Source: Hyphomicrobiales bacterium
Lineage (GTDB): Bacteria > Pseudomonadota > Alphaproteobacteria > Rhizobiales > Rhizobiaceae
Assembly: GCA_003963455.1 (NCBI GenBank)
Contig: RXJA01000034.1
Location: 1-53,463 of the forward strand
Length of the DNA stretch: 53,463 nt
Reading direction: 5' to 3'
Made by a program: the position numbers and the translations under genes
Notes under the pieces: generated by a model
Database searches by the model: none
Seen by the model: only the letters and a program-made list of their open reading frames with translations
Told to the model about the DNA's origin: nothing
Part shown: one piece after another, positions 31,454 through 40,209 of the stretch
How the letters are laid out: each line of letters starts with the position of its first letter
Position numbering within the stretch: the stretch's first letter is position 1

Positions 31454-32494
31454 CTAGCGGTGCTGCGCAGCCAAAGTGTTCGGAATGCCCTCGATCGGAG
31501 CCTCGGGCGTGCCCACGGTCTGCCGGGTCATTGCCTCGACCTTCTCTCGAGTGCCTTCTGGATCCGTGATCCACTGCTTATAGAAGGTGTACGGACACAC
31601 GGCGTGACCGCGGGAGTCGTCGCCAGAATTGATCAGACCGGTGTAGCCGCGATGGACAAGCTTGAAGAGATGGTTCTGCGACTGCATGTTGCGGCGGGCA
31701 TCGCGCAGCAATGAGACCGAAAGCTGCCCGTATTGAATGCCGTTCTCCTCGGTGCCGCATTCGCCCAGCGTACGGCCGTCGAAGCCGATGATCGCCGAGT
31801 GTCCGAAATAGGAATAGACACCGTCGAACCCGGTCGCGTTGGCGACGGCGACATAGACGTTGTTGGCCCAGGCCATCGCCCTCGAGATCAGGATCTGCTG
31901 TTCCTTGGACGGATACATATAGCCCTGGCAGCGGACGATCAGTTCGGCCCCTCGCATGGCGCAGTCGCGCCAGATCTCGGGATAGTTGCCGTCATCGCAG
32001 ATGATCAGGCTCATCTTCAGCCCTTTGGGGCCTTCCGAGACGTAGGTGCAGTCGCCGGGATACCAACCTTCGATCGGCACCCACGGCATGATCTTGCGGT
32101 ATTTCTGCACGATCTCACCCTTGTCGTTGATGAGAACGAGGGTGTTGTAGGGCGCCTTGTTGGGGTGTTCCTCATGGCGTTCGCCGGTGATCGAGAAGAC
32201 GCCCCAGACCTTGGCCTTCTTGCAGGCGTCCGAGAAGATAGCCGTTTCCTCGCCGGGGATTTGCGAGGCGGTCTCATACATCTCCTTCTGATCGTACATG
32301 ATGCCATGGGTCGAGTACTCGGGGAAGATGACGAGGTCCATGCCCGGCAGGCCGAGCTTCATTCCCTGAACCATCTTGGCGATCTCGCGCGCGTTGGCGA
32401 GGACTTCCTCACGCGTATGAAGGCGCGGCATCTTATAGTTGACGACGGCAACACCGACTGTGTCGTTGCTGCTCGAAATATCACCGTGCATCAT
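31454..32494 (-). CDS. amiE: Aliphatic amidase
   Basis: This 346-aa nitrilase-superfamily enzyme hydrolyses short aliphatic amides to the acid and ammonia. With the ATG at 32494 the catalytic residues fall at E59 (IFPEYS), K134 (YRKIMPW), E142 and C166 (IICDDGN), the same numbering as Pseudomonas AmiE. The N-terminus [21 protein letters not shown] is also AmiE-like. AAGGAG precedes the start. It is placed after five transporter genes and before the AAA/VWA pair, with amiC and amiR upstream. A formamidase specificity cannot be excluded by sequence alone. Confidence 0.96.
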   Translation of the reverse strand: MMHGDISSSNDTVGVAVVNYKMPRLHTREEVLANAREIAKMVQGMKLGLPGMDLVIFPEYSTHGIMYDQKEMYETASQIPGEETAIFSDACKKAKVWGVFSITGERHEEHPNKAPYNTLVLINDKGEIVQKYRKIMPWVPIEGWYPGDCTYVSEGPKGLKMSLIICDDGNYPEIWRDCAMRGAELIVRCQGYMYPSKEQQILISRAMAWANNVYVAVANATGFDGVYSYFGHSAIIGFDGRTLGECGTEENGIQYGQLSVSLLRDARRNMQSQNHLFKLVHRGYTGLINSGDDSRGHAVCPYTFYKQWITDPEGTREKVEAMTRQTVGTPEAPIEGIPNTLAAQHR

Positions 32495-32527
32495 GGGTAT
32501 TTCTCCTTCCTTGGTTTCGGTGTCTGT

Positions 32528-33223
32528 CTAGACGACCAGGTGCTGGTGGATCATTTCATCGTTGAGCTGGTTGATCGGACCGCTCACCGCAACACTGCCT
32601 CGGTTGAGGATGGCAAAGTGCTGTGAGGCGCGGCGTGCGAAGGCGATGTTCTGCTCGACCAGGACGATCGTCAGGCCACGCTTGCGATTAAGGTCGATCA
32701 GTGTCTCCTCGATCTGTTCGACGATGTTGGGCTGGATGCCCTCGGTCGGCTCGTCGAGGAGAATGATCTTTGGTTCGGACAGCAGCGCGCGGGCGATGGC
32801 GAGCTGCTGTTGCTGGCCACCAGACAAATTGCCGCCGCGCCGGTTCAGGAATTCCTTGAGGATCGGAAAGAGATCCAGGACCCATTCCGCGATGCGGCCA
32901 CCGCCATTCTTGGCGGCAAAAGTGCCAACCATCAGATTTTCGCGTACCGTGAAGCCCGGCAGGATTCCGCGCCCCTGCGGCACATAGCCAACGCCGGACA
33001 GCGCGCGCTTGTGGGTTGGCAGGTCGACAAGTTCCTCGCCATCCAGTCGGATCGAGCCGGTGGTCCGGCTCATCAGCCCAAGGACAGTGCGCAGTAGCGT
33101 GGTTTTTCCGACCCCGTTGCGGCCGAGCACGGAGAAGAAGTCTCCCGGCCCGATCTCAAGCGTGACCGATTGCAGGGCGCGGCTTCGGCCATAGAACCCA
33201 TCGACATTGGCAAGCTCAAGCAT
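32528..33223 (-). CDS. ABC transporter ATPase (LivF/UrtE type)
   Basis: This 231-aa ATPase has Walker A LGRNGVGKTTLL, the signature NLSGGQQQQLAIARAL, and Walker B IILLDEPTEGIQPNIV. The E-G-I-Q-P form and the size match UrtE/LivF-type subunits of hydrophobic-amino-acid/urea/amide importers. The start at 33223 overlaps the upstream ATPase stop by 8 bp; homology begins at this ATG. It is the last of five transporter genes, 33 bp before amiE. Confidence 0.92.
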   Translation of the reverse strand: MLELANVDGFYGRSRALQSVTLEIGPGDFFSVLGRNGVGKTTLLRTVLGLMSRTTGSIRLDGEELVDLPTHKRALSGVGYVPQGRGILPGFTVRENLMVGTFAAKNGGGRIAEWVLDLFPILKEFLNRRGGNLSGGQQQQLAIARALLSEPKIILLDEPTEGIQPNIVEQIEETLIDLNRKRGLTIVLVEQNIAFARRASQHFAILNRGSVAVSGPINQLNDEMIHQHLVV

Positions 33224-33974
33224 GCCCGATCCCTCCTGATCCGAGATAGGCATCGCGCACGGCCTGGTTGGATTCGATCTCTTCGATCGTGCCTTCGGCA
33301 AGCAGCTTGCCCTGATGCATGACGGAGATGGTTTGGGCGATGTCGCGAACAAAACCCATGTCGTGCTCTACGACGATCAGCGTGTGCTGGCCCCGCAGAT
33401 GACAGAAAAGGTCGGCGGTCTTCTTTGTCTCCTGCTGGGTCATGCCGGCGGTCGGCTCATCCATCAGGATCAGCAAGGGATCCTGGGCAAGGATGAGCGC
33501 AATTTCCAGCCACTGCGTCTGGCCATGGGACAGATGCGCCGCCATCGTCTCGAGCTCTTCCTGCAGCCCGACCAATTCGGCAAGCCTTTCGATTTCGTCC
33601 TTGTCCCGGCTCTGGCCAAAGCTGACCAGATTCGCCACCACGGCGGGGCGGTTGGAGCGCCCGATATGCAGATTGTCCCGCACGCTGAGCTCGCGGAACA
33701 CGCTAGGCACCTGAAACTTGCGACCGATGCCGGCCCGGGCGATGGCATGCTCGCTGAGCCGGTGGATAGGCTTCCCTTGGAAGCGGACCTCGCCGGAGGC
33801 CAGCCTTGTCTTGCCGCAGATCAGATCAAGGGCGGTAGTCTTTCCCGCGCCATTGGGGCCGATCAGGCATCGCAATTCGCCTTGGTTGACCTGCAACTCT
33901 AGGCCTGAGACAGCGAGGAATCCGCCGAAGGAGACCTGTGCGCTGTCGATCACCAATAGGGGGGCCGCGTTCAT
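33216..33974 (-). CDS. ABC transporter ATPase (LivG/UrtD type)
   Basis: This 252-aa ATPase has Walker A IGPNGAGKTTAL, the signature LSHGQTQWLEIALILAQ and Walker B LLILMDEPTAGMTQQE. The LSHGQ signature with E-A/T-A-G-M is characteristic of UrtD-like subunits. It overlaps the upstream permease by 4 bp (ATGA). Together with the next gene it energises the import of short-chain amides or urea; the ligand is inferred from amiE. Confidence 0.92.
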   Translation of the reverse strand: MNAAPLLVIDSAQVSFGGFLAVSGLELQVNQGELRCLIGPNGAGKTTALDLICGKTRLASGEVRFQGKPIHRLSEHAIARAGIGRKFQVPSVFRELSVRDNLHIGRSNRPAVVANLVSFGQSRDKDEIERLAELVGLQEELETMAAHLSHGQTQWLEIALILAQDPLLILMDEPTAGMTQQETKKTADLFCHLRGQHTLIVVEHDMGFVRDIAQTISVMHQGKLLAEGTIEEIESNQAVRDAYLGSGGIGHA

Positions 33975-35131
33975 GACAGGCTCTCCAGCTGGCGGGCATC
34001 GGCAACCGCTTTGCCGCGCTGCGATTTTGCCTGGGGCCGCTGCCCTCCGGAGCGGTGCCGGTCAAGACGAGCGGCAAGCGCCTCAACCGCGCCTGCGATC
34101 CCTTTGGGCAGGAACAGCACCACCAGGACGAAAATCAGGCCCATGACCAGCGTCCAGCTGTCGAGAAAGGTTTCGGATTCCGACAAGGCGCCTTGCATTC
34201 CGGTCACGATCATCGCGCCCAGCATGGCGCCGAGCAGGCTCTGTCGACCACCGACCGCAGCCCAGACCACAACAGAAAGCGAAAGCGGCACGCCGAGGAA
34301 GGTCGGAGAGGCGAACTCCATCACGATCGTATAGAGCATGCCGGCCAGGCCAGCGATCGCCGCTGAGACCGAGAAAATGAAGATCTTGTAGCTAGCCACG
34401 TCGTAGCCGAAGAAGCGGACGCGATCTTCCTGGTCGCGGATCGCCTGTGCGATCAGCCCCGCCTTGCTCTTGGTGATTGCAAGCGCAAGGAAGAGCGAAA
34501 CGGTCAGGCACATGGCAACGAGATAGTAGCTGGCCGACCCATAGGCGTCGAAGGCAAAGCCCGCGACATCGAATTGAGCGAGGTCGGTGATGCCGTTGAA
34601 GCCTCCGGTGTAGGCTTGCTGGTCTATGATGAGGAGTTGCACCACCACCATGGCTGCAAGCGTGATGATCGCCGCGTAAACGCCCGTGATGCGCCCTCGG
34701 AACATAAACCAGCCGAGCAGTGCCGCGAAAGCCACCGGCACCAAGATGCCGGCGGCGACACCAAAGGTCATGGAGTAGAATGGTCTCCAGAACCAGGGCA
34801 ATTCGGGCAGGTTGTTCCAGACCATGAAGTCGGGGAGGCCGTCCGCGCCTGTGTGGACGGGGATGGTCTTGAGCTTCAGCGCCATCGCCATGCAATAGGA
34901 GCCGAGACCGAAAGTGGTCGCTTGCCCGAGGTTGAGAATACCGCAATATCCCCACGATAGGCTGAGCGCGATGGCAAGCATGCTCAACACCATGTAGCGG
35001 GCATATTTGTTGAGCAGGAAGGCGTCGTTCAGGAATACGGGTACGAGCAGGATCGCCACGCATATGGCCGCGTAGAGGACGATCTCCATTTTGGTCTTGC
35101 CGGACAATTTATATTTTCCTTGGATACGCAT
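33971..35131 (-). CDS. ABC transporter permease (LivM/UrtC type)
   Basis: This 386-aa membrane protein has about nine hydrophobic segments, the LSWGYCGILNLGQATTFGLGSY motif typical of UrtC/LivM permeases, and GLIAQAIRDQEDRVRFFGYD, the coupling-loop region that docks to the ATPases. A basic C-terminal tail follows. It starts 8 bp after the other permease stops. The ribosome site is weak, suggesting coupling. Confidence 0.9.
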   Translation of the reverse strand: MRIQGKYKLSGKTKMEIVLYAAICVAILLVPVFLNDAFLLNKYARYMVLSMLAIALSLSWGYCGILNLGQATTFGLGSYCMAMALKLKTIPVHTGADGLPDFMVWNNLPELPWFWRPFYSMTFGVAAGILVPVAFAALLGWFMFRGRITGVYAAIITLAAMVVVQLLIIDQQAYTGGFNGITDLAQFDVAGFAFDAYGSASYYLVAMCLTVSLFLALAITKSKAGLIAQAIRDQEDRVRFFGYDVASYKIFIFSVSAAIAGLAGMLYTIVMEFASPTFLGVPLSLSVVVWAAVGGRQSLLGAMLGAMIVTGMQGALSESETFLDSWTLVMGLIFVLVVLFLPKGIAGAVEALAARLDRHRSGGQRPQAKSQRGKAVADARQLESLS

Positions 35132-35139
35132 GGATCAAG

Positions 35140-36009
35140 TCACGTGCGAGCGCGGGCGGTGAACAAGCCCTGCGGCCGGAAGCGGATGAGGATGACGATG
35201 GCGAGCAGCACCAGCGCCTTTGCGATCGTGTCGTTGGAAAAGAAGGCCAGGTAGCCGGACAATTCACCAAGGATGCCTGAACTGGCCAGGGTGCCGACGA
35301 GACTCTGCGTGCCGCCGAGCACAACCACCATGAAGGCGTCGACAACATAGCCGGTGCCCATTTCTGGAGACACGCTCTTCAGGGGCGAGACAAGGGCGCC
35401 GGCAAGCCCCGCGATCCCCGCGCCATAAGCGAAGGTCAGCCGGTAGATCCGACCGGCGTTGATGCCAAAGCTTGAGGCGACGGCCCGATTTTGGGTGATC
35501 GCCCGAAGCTTTAGCCCAAAATTCGTGAAGCGGTAGATCGCCCAGGTAATGAAGAACAGGGCAAGAGCGAAGAAAAGAATGAAGAGGCGGTAAGCCGAGT
35601 CTGTCGCGCCCAGGATTGTGACGCTCTTAGACAAGGACTCCGGCATCTGCACGTAGCGTAGCTCGCCGCCGACCGCCAGCCGCACCGCTTGTTGGGCCAT
35701 CACCCCGATACCCCAGGTGGCCAGGATCGTGTCGAGCGGCCGGTCGTAGAGGTGACGGATGACCAGCACCTCGATCAACCATCCAACCAACGCAACGATC
35801 AGGAAGATCGGCAGGAGGCTGGCAAGCAGTCCCATCCCGAACTCGGTCTGTAAGGCCCAGGCGGCATAGGCGCCGAGCATGACGAACTCGCCATGGGCGA
35901 GATTGATGACGCCGGTGACGCCATAGATGATGGCAAGGCCAAGCGCGACGAGCATCAGGATCGAAGCGATGCTGAGGCCTGTCATGAGCTGCGATACAAC
36001 GATGTCCAT
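35140..36009 (-). CDS. ABC transporter permease (LivH/UrtB type)
   Basis: This 289-aa membrane protein contains GLAIIYGVTGVINLAHGEFVMLGAY, the LivH/UrtB signature, and the coupling segment LKLRAITQNRAVASSFGIN. It pairs with the UrtC-like permease. The start at 36009 was preferred over an upstream in-frame ATG (36051), whose Pro-rich lead has no family match. It lies 57 bp after the binding-protein gene. Confidence 0.9.
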   Translation of the reverse strand: MDIVVSQLMTGLSIASILMLVALGLAIIYGVTGVINLAHGEFVMLGAYAAWALQTEFGMGLLASLLPIFLIVALVGWLIEVLVIRHLYDRPLDTILATWGIGVMAQQAVRLAVGGELRYVQMPESLSKSVTILGATDSAYRLFILFFALALFFITWAIYRFTNFGLKLRAITQNRAVASSFGINAGRIYRLTFAYGAGIAGLAGALVSPLKSVSPEMGTGYVVDAFMVVVLGGTQSLVGTLASSGILGELSGYLAFFSNDTIAKALVLLAIVILIRFRPQGLFTARART

Positions 36010-36066
36010 GATGTGCGTCCCGACCAGAGGCGGCGGCGATGGGGGCATCACCGCCGCCTCCAGGTC

Positions 36067-37311
36067 TCAAATCTGCTTCAAGCCTTCGGCCGTGCATTTC
36101 TGGTTCGGATAGGCCTTGTAGGGATTGGGCTCCAACCAGTTGTCCGACTGTTTGAGGATCTTGAACTGGCCATCCGGCTGGCATTGTCCGATCTTCGGCC
36201 ACAGCCAGGTATGGAGGTTCTCTGGCTCCACGCGCACCTTGCCCTGCGGGGCGAGCAGTTCCTGGCCTTTCACGGCCTCGCGGATGGTGTTAGGCGTGAT
36301 ATCGCTGCCGGCGAGCTTCTCAACCGCCTGCTTGAACAGATAGACTTGGAAGTAGGACGGCTCGGACACGAAATGTGTGACCTTGTCGGCGCCCCAGCGC
36401 TTCTTGTAGGCATCGACGAATTTGTGATTTTCGGGCGAATCCCAGACCATGAAATAGGGCGCAGAAGTGAAGTGACCGGCGGCCGCTTCCCCACCCATCG
36501 CCGCCACCTCGTTCTCCGATGTGGTTAGGCTTGCCATCGGCATCGTCTCAGGATCGAGTCCGGCGGCGTGATACTGCCGATGCAGCGCCACCACCGAGTC
36601 GCCGACGACCGTGGAGAAGATGACGTTCGGCTTTTCCGCCTTCAGCTTGTTGATGACCGACGAGAATTCTGAATGGCCGAGCGGCACATATTCCTCGGCC
36701 ACAACTTCGGCGCCAAGCTCAGCCAGTAGCTTCTTGCAGTAATTGTTTTCTTCCTTCGGATAGATGTAGTTGGAACCGATAAGGTACCAGCGCTTGCCGA
36801 ACTTCTCGACCAACCAAGGGATGAAGTCATCCTGCTGCTGATTGGGAACAGCCCCAGTATAGATCACATTTTTCGAGCATTCGCGGCCTTCATAGAGGGT
36901 CGGATACCAGTAGAGGTTGTTCTGCTTCTCGAACACCGGCAGCACCGCCTTGCGGCTGGCCGACGTGTAGGAGCCAAACACCGACACGCATTTATCCGAA
37001 AGCACGAGCTTGCGCGCTTTCTCGGCGAATGTCGCTGGATCGGAGGCCGGGTCTTCCACGACGGGCACGATTTGCATCCCGTTGACGCCGCCGGCGGCGT
37101 TGATTTCCTCGATGGCCATGATCGTGGCCTTGTTCAAGGATTCCTCGATGATGGCGGTGGTGCCGGTCAGCGAGAACAGGACACCGACCTTGATTTGTCC
37201 GTCCGCTGCGCGCGCCAATGAGGCGTTCTTGCTCCAGATATGCGGAAACCCAACGAGGGACATGGTGCCAAACGCGGCCGTGGCCTTTAGAAAACTGCGA
37301 CGTGTATTCAC
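36067..37311 (-). CDS. Amide/urea-type ABC transporter substrate-binding protein
   Basis: This 414-aa periplasmic protein begins with a classic twin-arginine leader (NTRRSFLKATAAFG). The mature part is a UrtA/AmiC-like type I binding protein (KVGVLFSLTGTTAIIEESL, FGSYTSASRKAVLPVFEK, YWYPTLYEGRECSKNVIYTGA), closely resembling the cytoplasmic sensor AmiC encoded nearby, so the ligand is likely the same amide. A GTG start at 37311 is supported by GGGAG at about 7 bases and by the leader. A terminator ends just before this ribosome site, so expression probably depends on antitermination. Confidence 0.9.
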   Translation of the reverse strand: MNTRRSFLKATAAFGTMSLVGFPHIWSKNASLARAADGQIKVGVLFSLTGTTAIIEESLNKATIMAIEEINAAGGVNGMQIVPVVEDPASDPATFAEKARKLVLSDKCVSVFGSYTSASRKAVLPVFEKQNNLYWYPTLYEGRECSKNVIYTGAVPNQQQDDFIPWLVEKFGKRWYLIGSNYIYPKEENNYCKKLLAELGAEVVAEEYVPLGHSEFSSVINKLKAEKPNVIFSTVVGDSVVALHRQYHAAGLDPETMPMASLTTSENEVAAMGGEAAAGHFTSAPYFMVWDSPENHKFVDAYKKRWGADKVTHFVSEPSYFQVYLFKQAVEKLAGSDITPNTIREAVKGQELLAPQGKVRVEPENLHTWLWPKIGQCQPDGQFKILKQSDNWLEPNPYKAYPNQKCTAEGLKQI

Positions 37312-37322
37312 CTGCTTCTCCC

Positions 37323-37373
37323 AAAAACAAAAACGCCCCGAAGCGAGCTGCGCGTGGCAGATCGTTCCGAGGC
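37323..37373 (-). terminator. Leader terminator directly before the transporter operon
   Basis: On the minus strand GCCTCGGAACGA pairs with TCGCTTCGGGGC (two G-U pairs, one mismatch), followed by GTTTTTGTTTTT. The T-tract ends immediately before the GGGAG ribosome site of the binding-protein gene, the normal place for an antitermination-controlled terminator. Confidence 0.7.
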
Positions 37374-37409
37374 TCTGTCGCCGTAAATGCGCGGGCTGTT
37401 GCACCGCAA

Positions 37410-37427
37410 GCGAACGCTATCGTTCGC
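37410..37427 (-). other. Hairpin between the two leader terminators
   Basis: GCGAACG and CGTTCGC form a perfect 7-bp stem with loop ATAG, between the two terminators of the amiR-transporter leader. The function is unknown. Confidence 0.5.
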
Positions 37428-37430
37428 AAC

Positions 37431-37467
37431 AAAAAACCCCACGTCCGCTTGCGCGAAGACCGTGAGG
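37431..37467 (-). terminator. First leader terminator after amiR
   Basis: CCTCAC-GGTC pairs with GAC-GTGGGG around an inner CGC-GCAA-GCG hairpin and is followed by TTTTTT. The outer arms CCTCAC/GTGGGG are the same as in the terminators at 40055 and 43786. Confidence 0.75.
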
Positions 37468-37478
37468 TTCCATTACCC
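37465..37478 (-). promoter_or_regulatory. Candidate ANTAR-type hexaloop overlapping the terminator
   Basis: GGGT-AATGGA-ACCT can form a short stem with a six-base loop having A at position 1 and G at position 4, the pattern recognised by ANTAR proteins. Its 3' strand shares CCT with the 5' arm of the next terminator, so the two structures exclude each other. The companion upstream hexaloop of a full ANTAR motif was not found. Confidence 0.45.
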
Positions 37479-37514
37479 GCTATTTGCTTGCGGCCGCATT
37501 GCCGCTAGGTGGAA

Positions 37515-37543
37515 ACGCTAGCTGAGATGACAGGGGGAGTCAA
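37515..37543 (-). promoter_or_regulatory. Possible promoter in the amiR-transporter gap
   Basis: TTGACT (37543-37538) and TAGCGT (37520-37515) are separated by 17 bp on the minus strand. The -35 is good but the -10 is poor, so this is tentative. Confidence 0.3.
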
Positions 37544-37673
37544 CAATCGCGCCGCAGGCGGCAATGCAAATTCTTGCGTGGCTTCTCATGCCGGCAGCGA
37601 AGGTGTTGCAAACGGCTCCAACGCTGCCATGCGCCGCAAATAGACCGCGGCGCACACGCCACACAACGAACAG

Positions 37674-37697
37674 CTGAAGGCTGCTGTCAGCCTTCAG
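37674..37697 (-). other. Perfect hairpin just after amiR
   Basis: CTGAAGGCTG and CAGCCTTCAG form a 10-bp perfect stem with a 4-base loop, 22 bp after the amiR stop. No T-run follows, so it may be a processing or stabilising structure at the end of amiC-amiR. Confidence 0.6.
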
Positions 37698-37718
37698 CGA
37701 CCGTTTGCCGCAAGGCCA

Positions 37719-38393
37719 TCAGCTGAGGAGTTCATAGGAGTCGATCACGGTCGCCGCGACCGCACCGATCGTGACGCGCTTCTCCATCGCCTGCTTGCGC
37801 AGGAAACTGTAGGCATCTTCTTCGCTGATGTTCTTCAGCCTCACGAGCAACGCCTTCGCACGCTCGACAAGGCGCATCGTTCGCAGACTTTCGTCGAGTT
37901 TTTCGATGCGTCCGCGAAGCCGCCGCTCATATTGGAAACTTTCGCGCGCCAGCATCAGCACTGACTGGATCATGCGTGAGGTTGCCGGATAGTGGAGCAT
38001 GCCATGGCTGGCGCAATTGTGGATCAAATCCAGGTTGAGAGGCTCCTTGCCATCGTCGACGAGAATGAGGGCAGAAGAGGGTTCTCCGGGAACCCACGGT
38101 ATGCGCTGCGGCAGGTCGCTCGAGAGCGTGCAGAAAATCGCATCATATTGCAGCGGCAATTGTGCTGGCAAAGGCCATATGTGGCGCACGCCCGCGCGCT
38201 GCCGCTGAAGCTCTCGGATGAGCGATTCGCCGCTATCGTCGCGCTCGACAATGACCGCGATGTTCATTTCGGCCGGCCGGTTGCCGGACCTGCGTTGTTC
38301 GACTGCTGCCGATCGTAGTCCTTGGTCTGGTCTTGACATGTAGCCCGGGCGCTCCTCCCGCCTGGAATGATAAATGTTTCCGACGTCACGCAT
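37719..38393 (-). CDS. amiR: ANTAR-domain antitermination regulator AmiR
   Basis: This protein is 224 aa from the ATG at 38393, which immediately follows the amiC TAA; an internal ATG at 38267 would give 182 aa and start nearer the pseudo-receiver domain (MNIAVIVERDDSGES). The C-terminus is an ANTAR RNA-binding domain after a coiled coil: RLRGRIEKLDESL, then RLVERAKALLVRLKNISEEDAYSFLRKQAMEKRVTIGAVAATVID. In Pseudomonas, AmiR is held inactive by AmiC and, when an amide binds AmiC, prevents termination in the amidase leader. Here terminators lie right downstream, so the same control is likely for the transporter-amiE genes. Confidence 0.9.
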   Translation of the reverse strand: MRDVGNIYHSRREERPGYMSRPDQGLRSAAVEQRRSGNRPAEMNIAVIVERDDSGESLIRELQRQRAGVRHIWPLPAQLPLQYDAIFCTLSSDLPQRIPWVPGEPSSALILVDDGKEPLNLDLIHNCASHGMLHYPATSRMIQSVLMLARESFQYERRLRGRIEKLDESLRTMRLVERAKALLVRLKNISEEDAYSFLRKQAMEKRVTIGAVAATVIDSYELLS

Positions 38394-39560
38394 TTAGCAA
38401 TTCTCCAGGCATCGCCCATAGCCGACCAAATAGGGATCAGCCGACACACTCGAAGGCGATTGGAACACGATGTCGAATTGCCCTCGTCGATTTGCCCTGC
38501 CGATCCGGGTCCACACGTCGGCGTGACCCCATAGCGGATTTATCGACACGCAGCCTTGCGGTGCGTCGAACTCCGCGCCCATGACTGAACTGCGAAGCAA
38601 TTTCGTATCGAGCGAGTTGGTCTGCTCCAGCGTGCGGGCGAAAAGGTTGACCTGGAAATATGACGCTTCAAGGCATGTATTGGTCGGTTCGTCGTCGCCA
38701 TACCGTCCGCGGTAGCGGGCCACGAAACGGCTGTTTCCCTCCGTCTCCACACCCTGGAAATAGGAAGCCGCCGTATAATGCCCCTCGCCAACGTCGTAGC
38801 CCATGGCCCGGATTTCCGCTTCGGTGGTGGTGAGGCTGGCGATAGGCAGAGATTTCGGATTGAGGCCGATGTCATGGTAAGCTTGATAGAGGAAAGTAGT
38901 GGATTCTCCCACCACAGTCGAGAAGATCACGTCCGGTTGCGCGCGCTTGATGTCTCGAAGAACAGGAATGAATTCAGTCCGGTCCGCTTCGAGCCTGAGA
39001 TAGCGTTCACCGACTATGGTCCCGCCGCTATTGCGTACAAGCTCACGCATGACGCGATTCGACTCTCGCGGATAAATGTAGTCGGAGCCCACAAAGTAGA
39101 AACGGGTGCCGAACTGCTCCATCAGCATTTTACAGAGCTGCACCGAATTCTGGTTCGGCGTGGCGCCGCTGTAGATGACGTTTGGTGAAAATTCGAACCC
39201 TTCATAGAGCGTCGGGTACCACAACAGCCCGTCCAGCCGTTCGACCACGGGCAGCACCGCCTTGCGGCTCGCCGACGTGTAGCAGCCGAAGATCGTCCTG
39301 ATCCCATCCTCGACCATCAGGCGCTTGGCATATTGCCCATAGGACCGGACGTCCGATCCGGGATCGTAGATGACCGGCTCGATGGGCCTGCCGTTGATCC
39401 CGCCATTTTCATTGATCTCATCTATGGCGATCAAGGTTCCCCGCAGCTGCGTCTCCTCGATCACTGACATGAAGCCAGTTCTCGAAAACAACACACCAAC
39501 GCGCCAGGGCGCCGATGTGTGGGGGTCTTTGACTGAATTTCCCATTTCTTTGCCTTGCAT
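38394..39560 (-). CDS. amiC: Amide sensor / negative regulator AmiC
   Basis: This 388-aa protein is related to periplasmic binding proteins but lacks a signal peptide, so it is cytoplasmic like AmiC. Typical segments are WRVGVLFSRTGFMSVIEETQ, GCYTSASRKAVLPVVERLDG and LLWYPTLYEGFEFSPNVIYSGA. AmiC binds short amides and releases AmiR. amiR follows with no gap (TAA then ATG). Two in-frame ATGs compete for the start (39560 and 39545); both have possible ribosome sites. Confidence 0.92.
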   Translation of the reverse strand: MQGKEMGNSVKDPHTSAPWRVGVLFSRTGFMSVIEETQLRGTLIAIDEINENGGINGRPIEPVIYDPGSDVRSYGQYAKRLMVEDGIRTIFGCYTSASRKAVLPVVERLDGLLWYPTLYEGFEFSPNVIYSGATPNQNSVQLCKMLMEQFGTRFYFVGSDYIYPRESNRVMRELVRNSGGTIVGERYLRLEADRTEFIPVLRDIKRAQPDVIFSTVVGESTTFLYQAYHDIGLNPKSLPIASLTTTEAEIRAMGYDVGEGHYTAASYFQGVETEGNSRFVARYRGRYGDDEPTNTCLEASYFQVNLFARTLEQTNSLDTKLLRSSVMGAEFDAPQGCVSINPLWGHADVWTRIGRANRRGQFDIVFQSPSSVSADPYLVGYGRCLENC

Positions 39561-39985
39561 GGCTTATTCCCCGAAACCGGAAGGACATCTTTGTTCTTGT
39601 GATCAGCGCTTCTCCAATTGACTCCGAAAGCGAGACGCCCCGCCGCTTGGCAGGACGCATAAGGTGCTACTTTCGGAGACCTGGGCGCCGCTGCCGTGGT
39701 GCTTTCCCGTCACATTATGGTAATAAAGAAAAAATTTCCCTGTCAACAAGATGTCTGATGCTTGTCGTTGCGCCCTGCGGCGGCAATCGAGGATCCTGCT
39801 CGTAAAAAGACCTGCCATTGTAGGACTCCGGCAAGCATGACGGTCGGCGGAAATGGTGGACCGAGCAAAGTCGAGGCCATCTGCATTGCGTCGCTGACAG
39901 GCCTCGCATTCGTGGCGCTATCGGCCTGTCGTGTAAGCCTCATACCGAGGCGGCTCATCGGGCCGGTACCCGAACATCAGATCGC
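39561..39985. other. Divergent region between amiC and the plus-strand unit
   Basis: No gene is seen. It contains a perfect 9-bp inverted repeat, CTCCGAAAG (39622-39630) with CTTTCGGAG (39670-39678), inside the expected amiC leader. It also contains an AT-rich stretch with TTGACA on the minus strand (39746-39741), the likely -35 region of amiC, although no good -10 is placed at 17 bp. Confidence 0.5.
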
Positions 39986-40128
39986 TTGACAGAACTTTAC
40001 CATTGTGCCAGCTTTTTTTAAAGCGATATCGCTGCGAGAAATTCTGGCATTGGCGCCTCACTGCACTCACCCGTTCGGGCCGAGTTGCGTGGGGCGTTTT
40101 CGTTTTTAACCCAGACTTGGAGATCGGG
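39986..40128 (+). promoter_or_regulatory. Leader copy A (promoter-like box, palindrome, terminator, ribosome site)
   Basis: TTGACA at 39986 is exactly 143 bp before ATG 40129, the same distance as in copy B (43718 to 43861). Shared elements in order are TTGACAGA, AGCGATATCGCT (40022-40033), AGAAATTCTGGCATT, a terminator, and CTTGGAGAT as ribosome site. GGC-ATTGGC-GCC (40046-40057) could be an ANTAR-type hexaloop overlapping the terminator arm. Conditional antitermination is inferred. Confidence 0.65.
40055..40107 (+). terminator. Terminator inside leader copy A
   Basis: GCCTCAC pairs with GTGGGGC, with inner pairing CTC/GAG and CCCG-TT-CGGG, followed by GTTTTCGTTTTT. It lies about 20 bp before the ribosome site of the mini-ORF, so transcription of the downstream genes must pass it. 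Confidence 0.75.
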
Positions 40129-40209
40129 ATGTCTGCCAGCCAGCAAGCCGTAGCCCGAGCGCTCTGCCTTTGGCCCCACACGTCTCCGGCCCAGGAGTTA
40201 GCCGCTTGA
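40129..40209 (+). CDS. 26-aa mini-ORF coupled to the next gene
   Basis: It starts MSASQQAVARALC and ends PAQELAA. A good CTTGGAG ribosome site precedes the ATG. Its TGA overlaps the TTG start of the next gene (TTGA), so its translation probably drives that gene. The start MSxxQQ matches the mini-ORF after leader copy B. It is either a real leader peptide or the remnant of a duplicated gene start. Confidence 0.55.
   Translation: MSASQQAVARALCLWPHTSPAQELAA

Noticed and set aside
40041..40070. Sigma-54 promoter around TGGCATTGGCGCC in leader copy A (and in copy B)
   Set aside because: The GG and GC elements do not have the required spacing; the sequence is better explained as terminator arm and adjacent stem.
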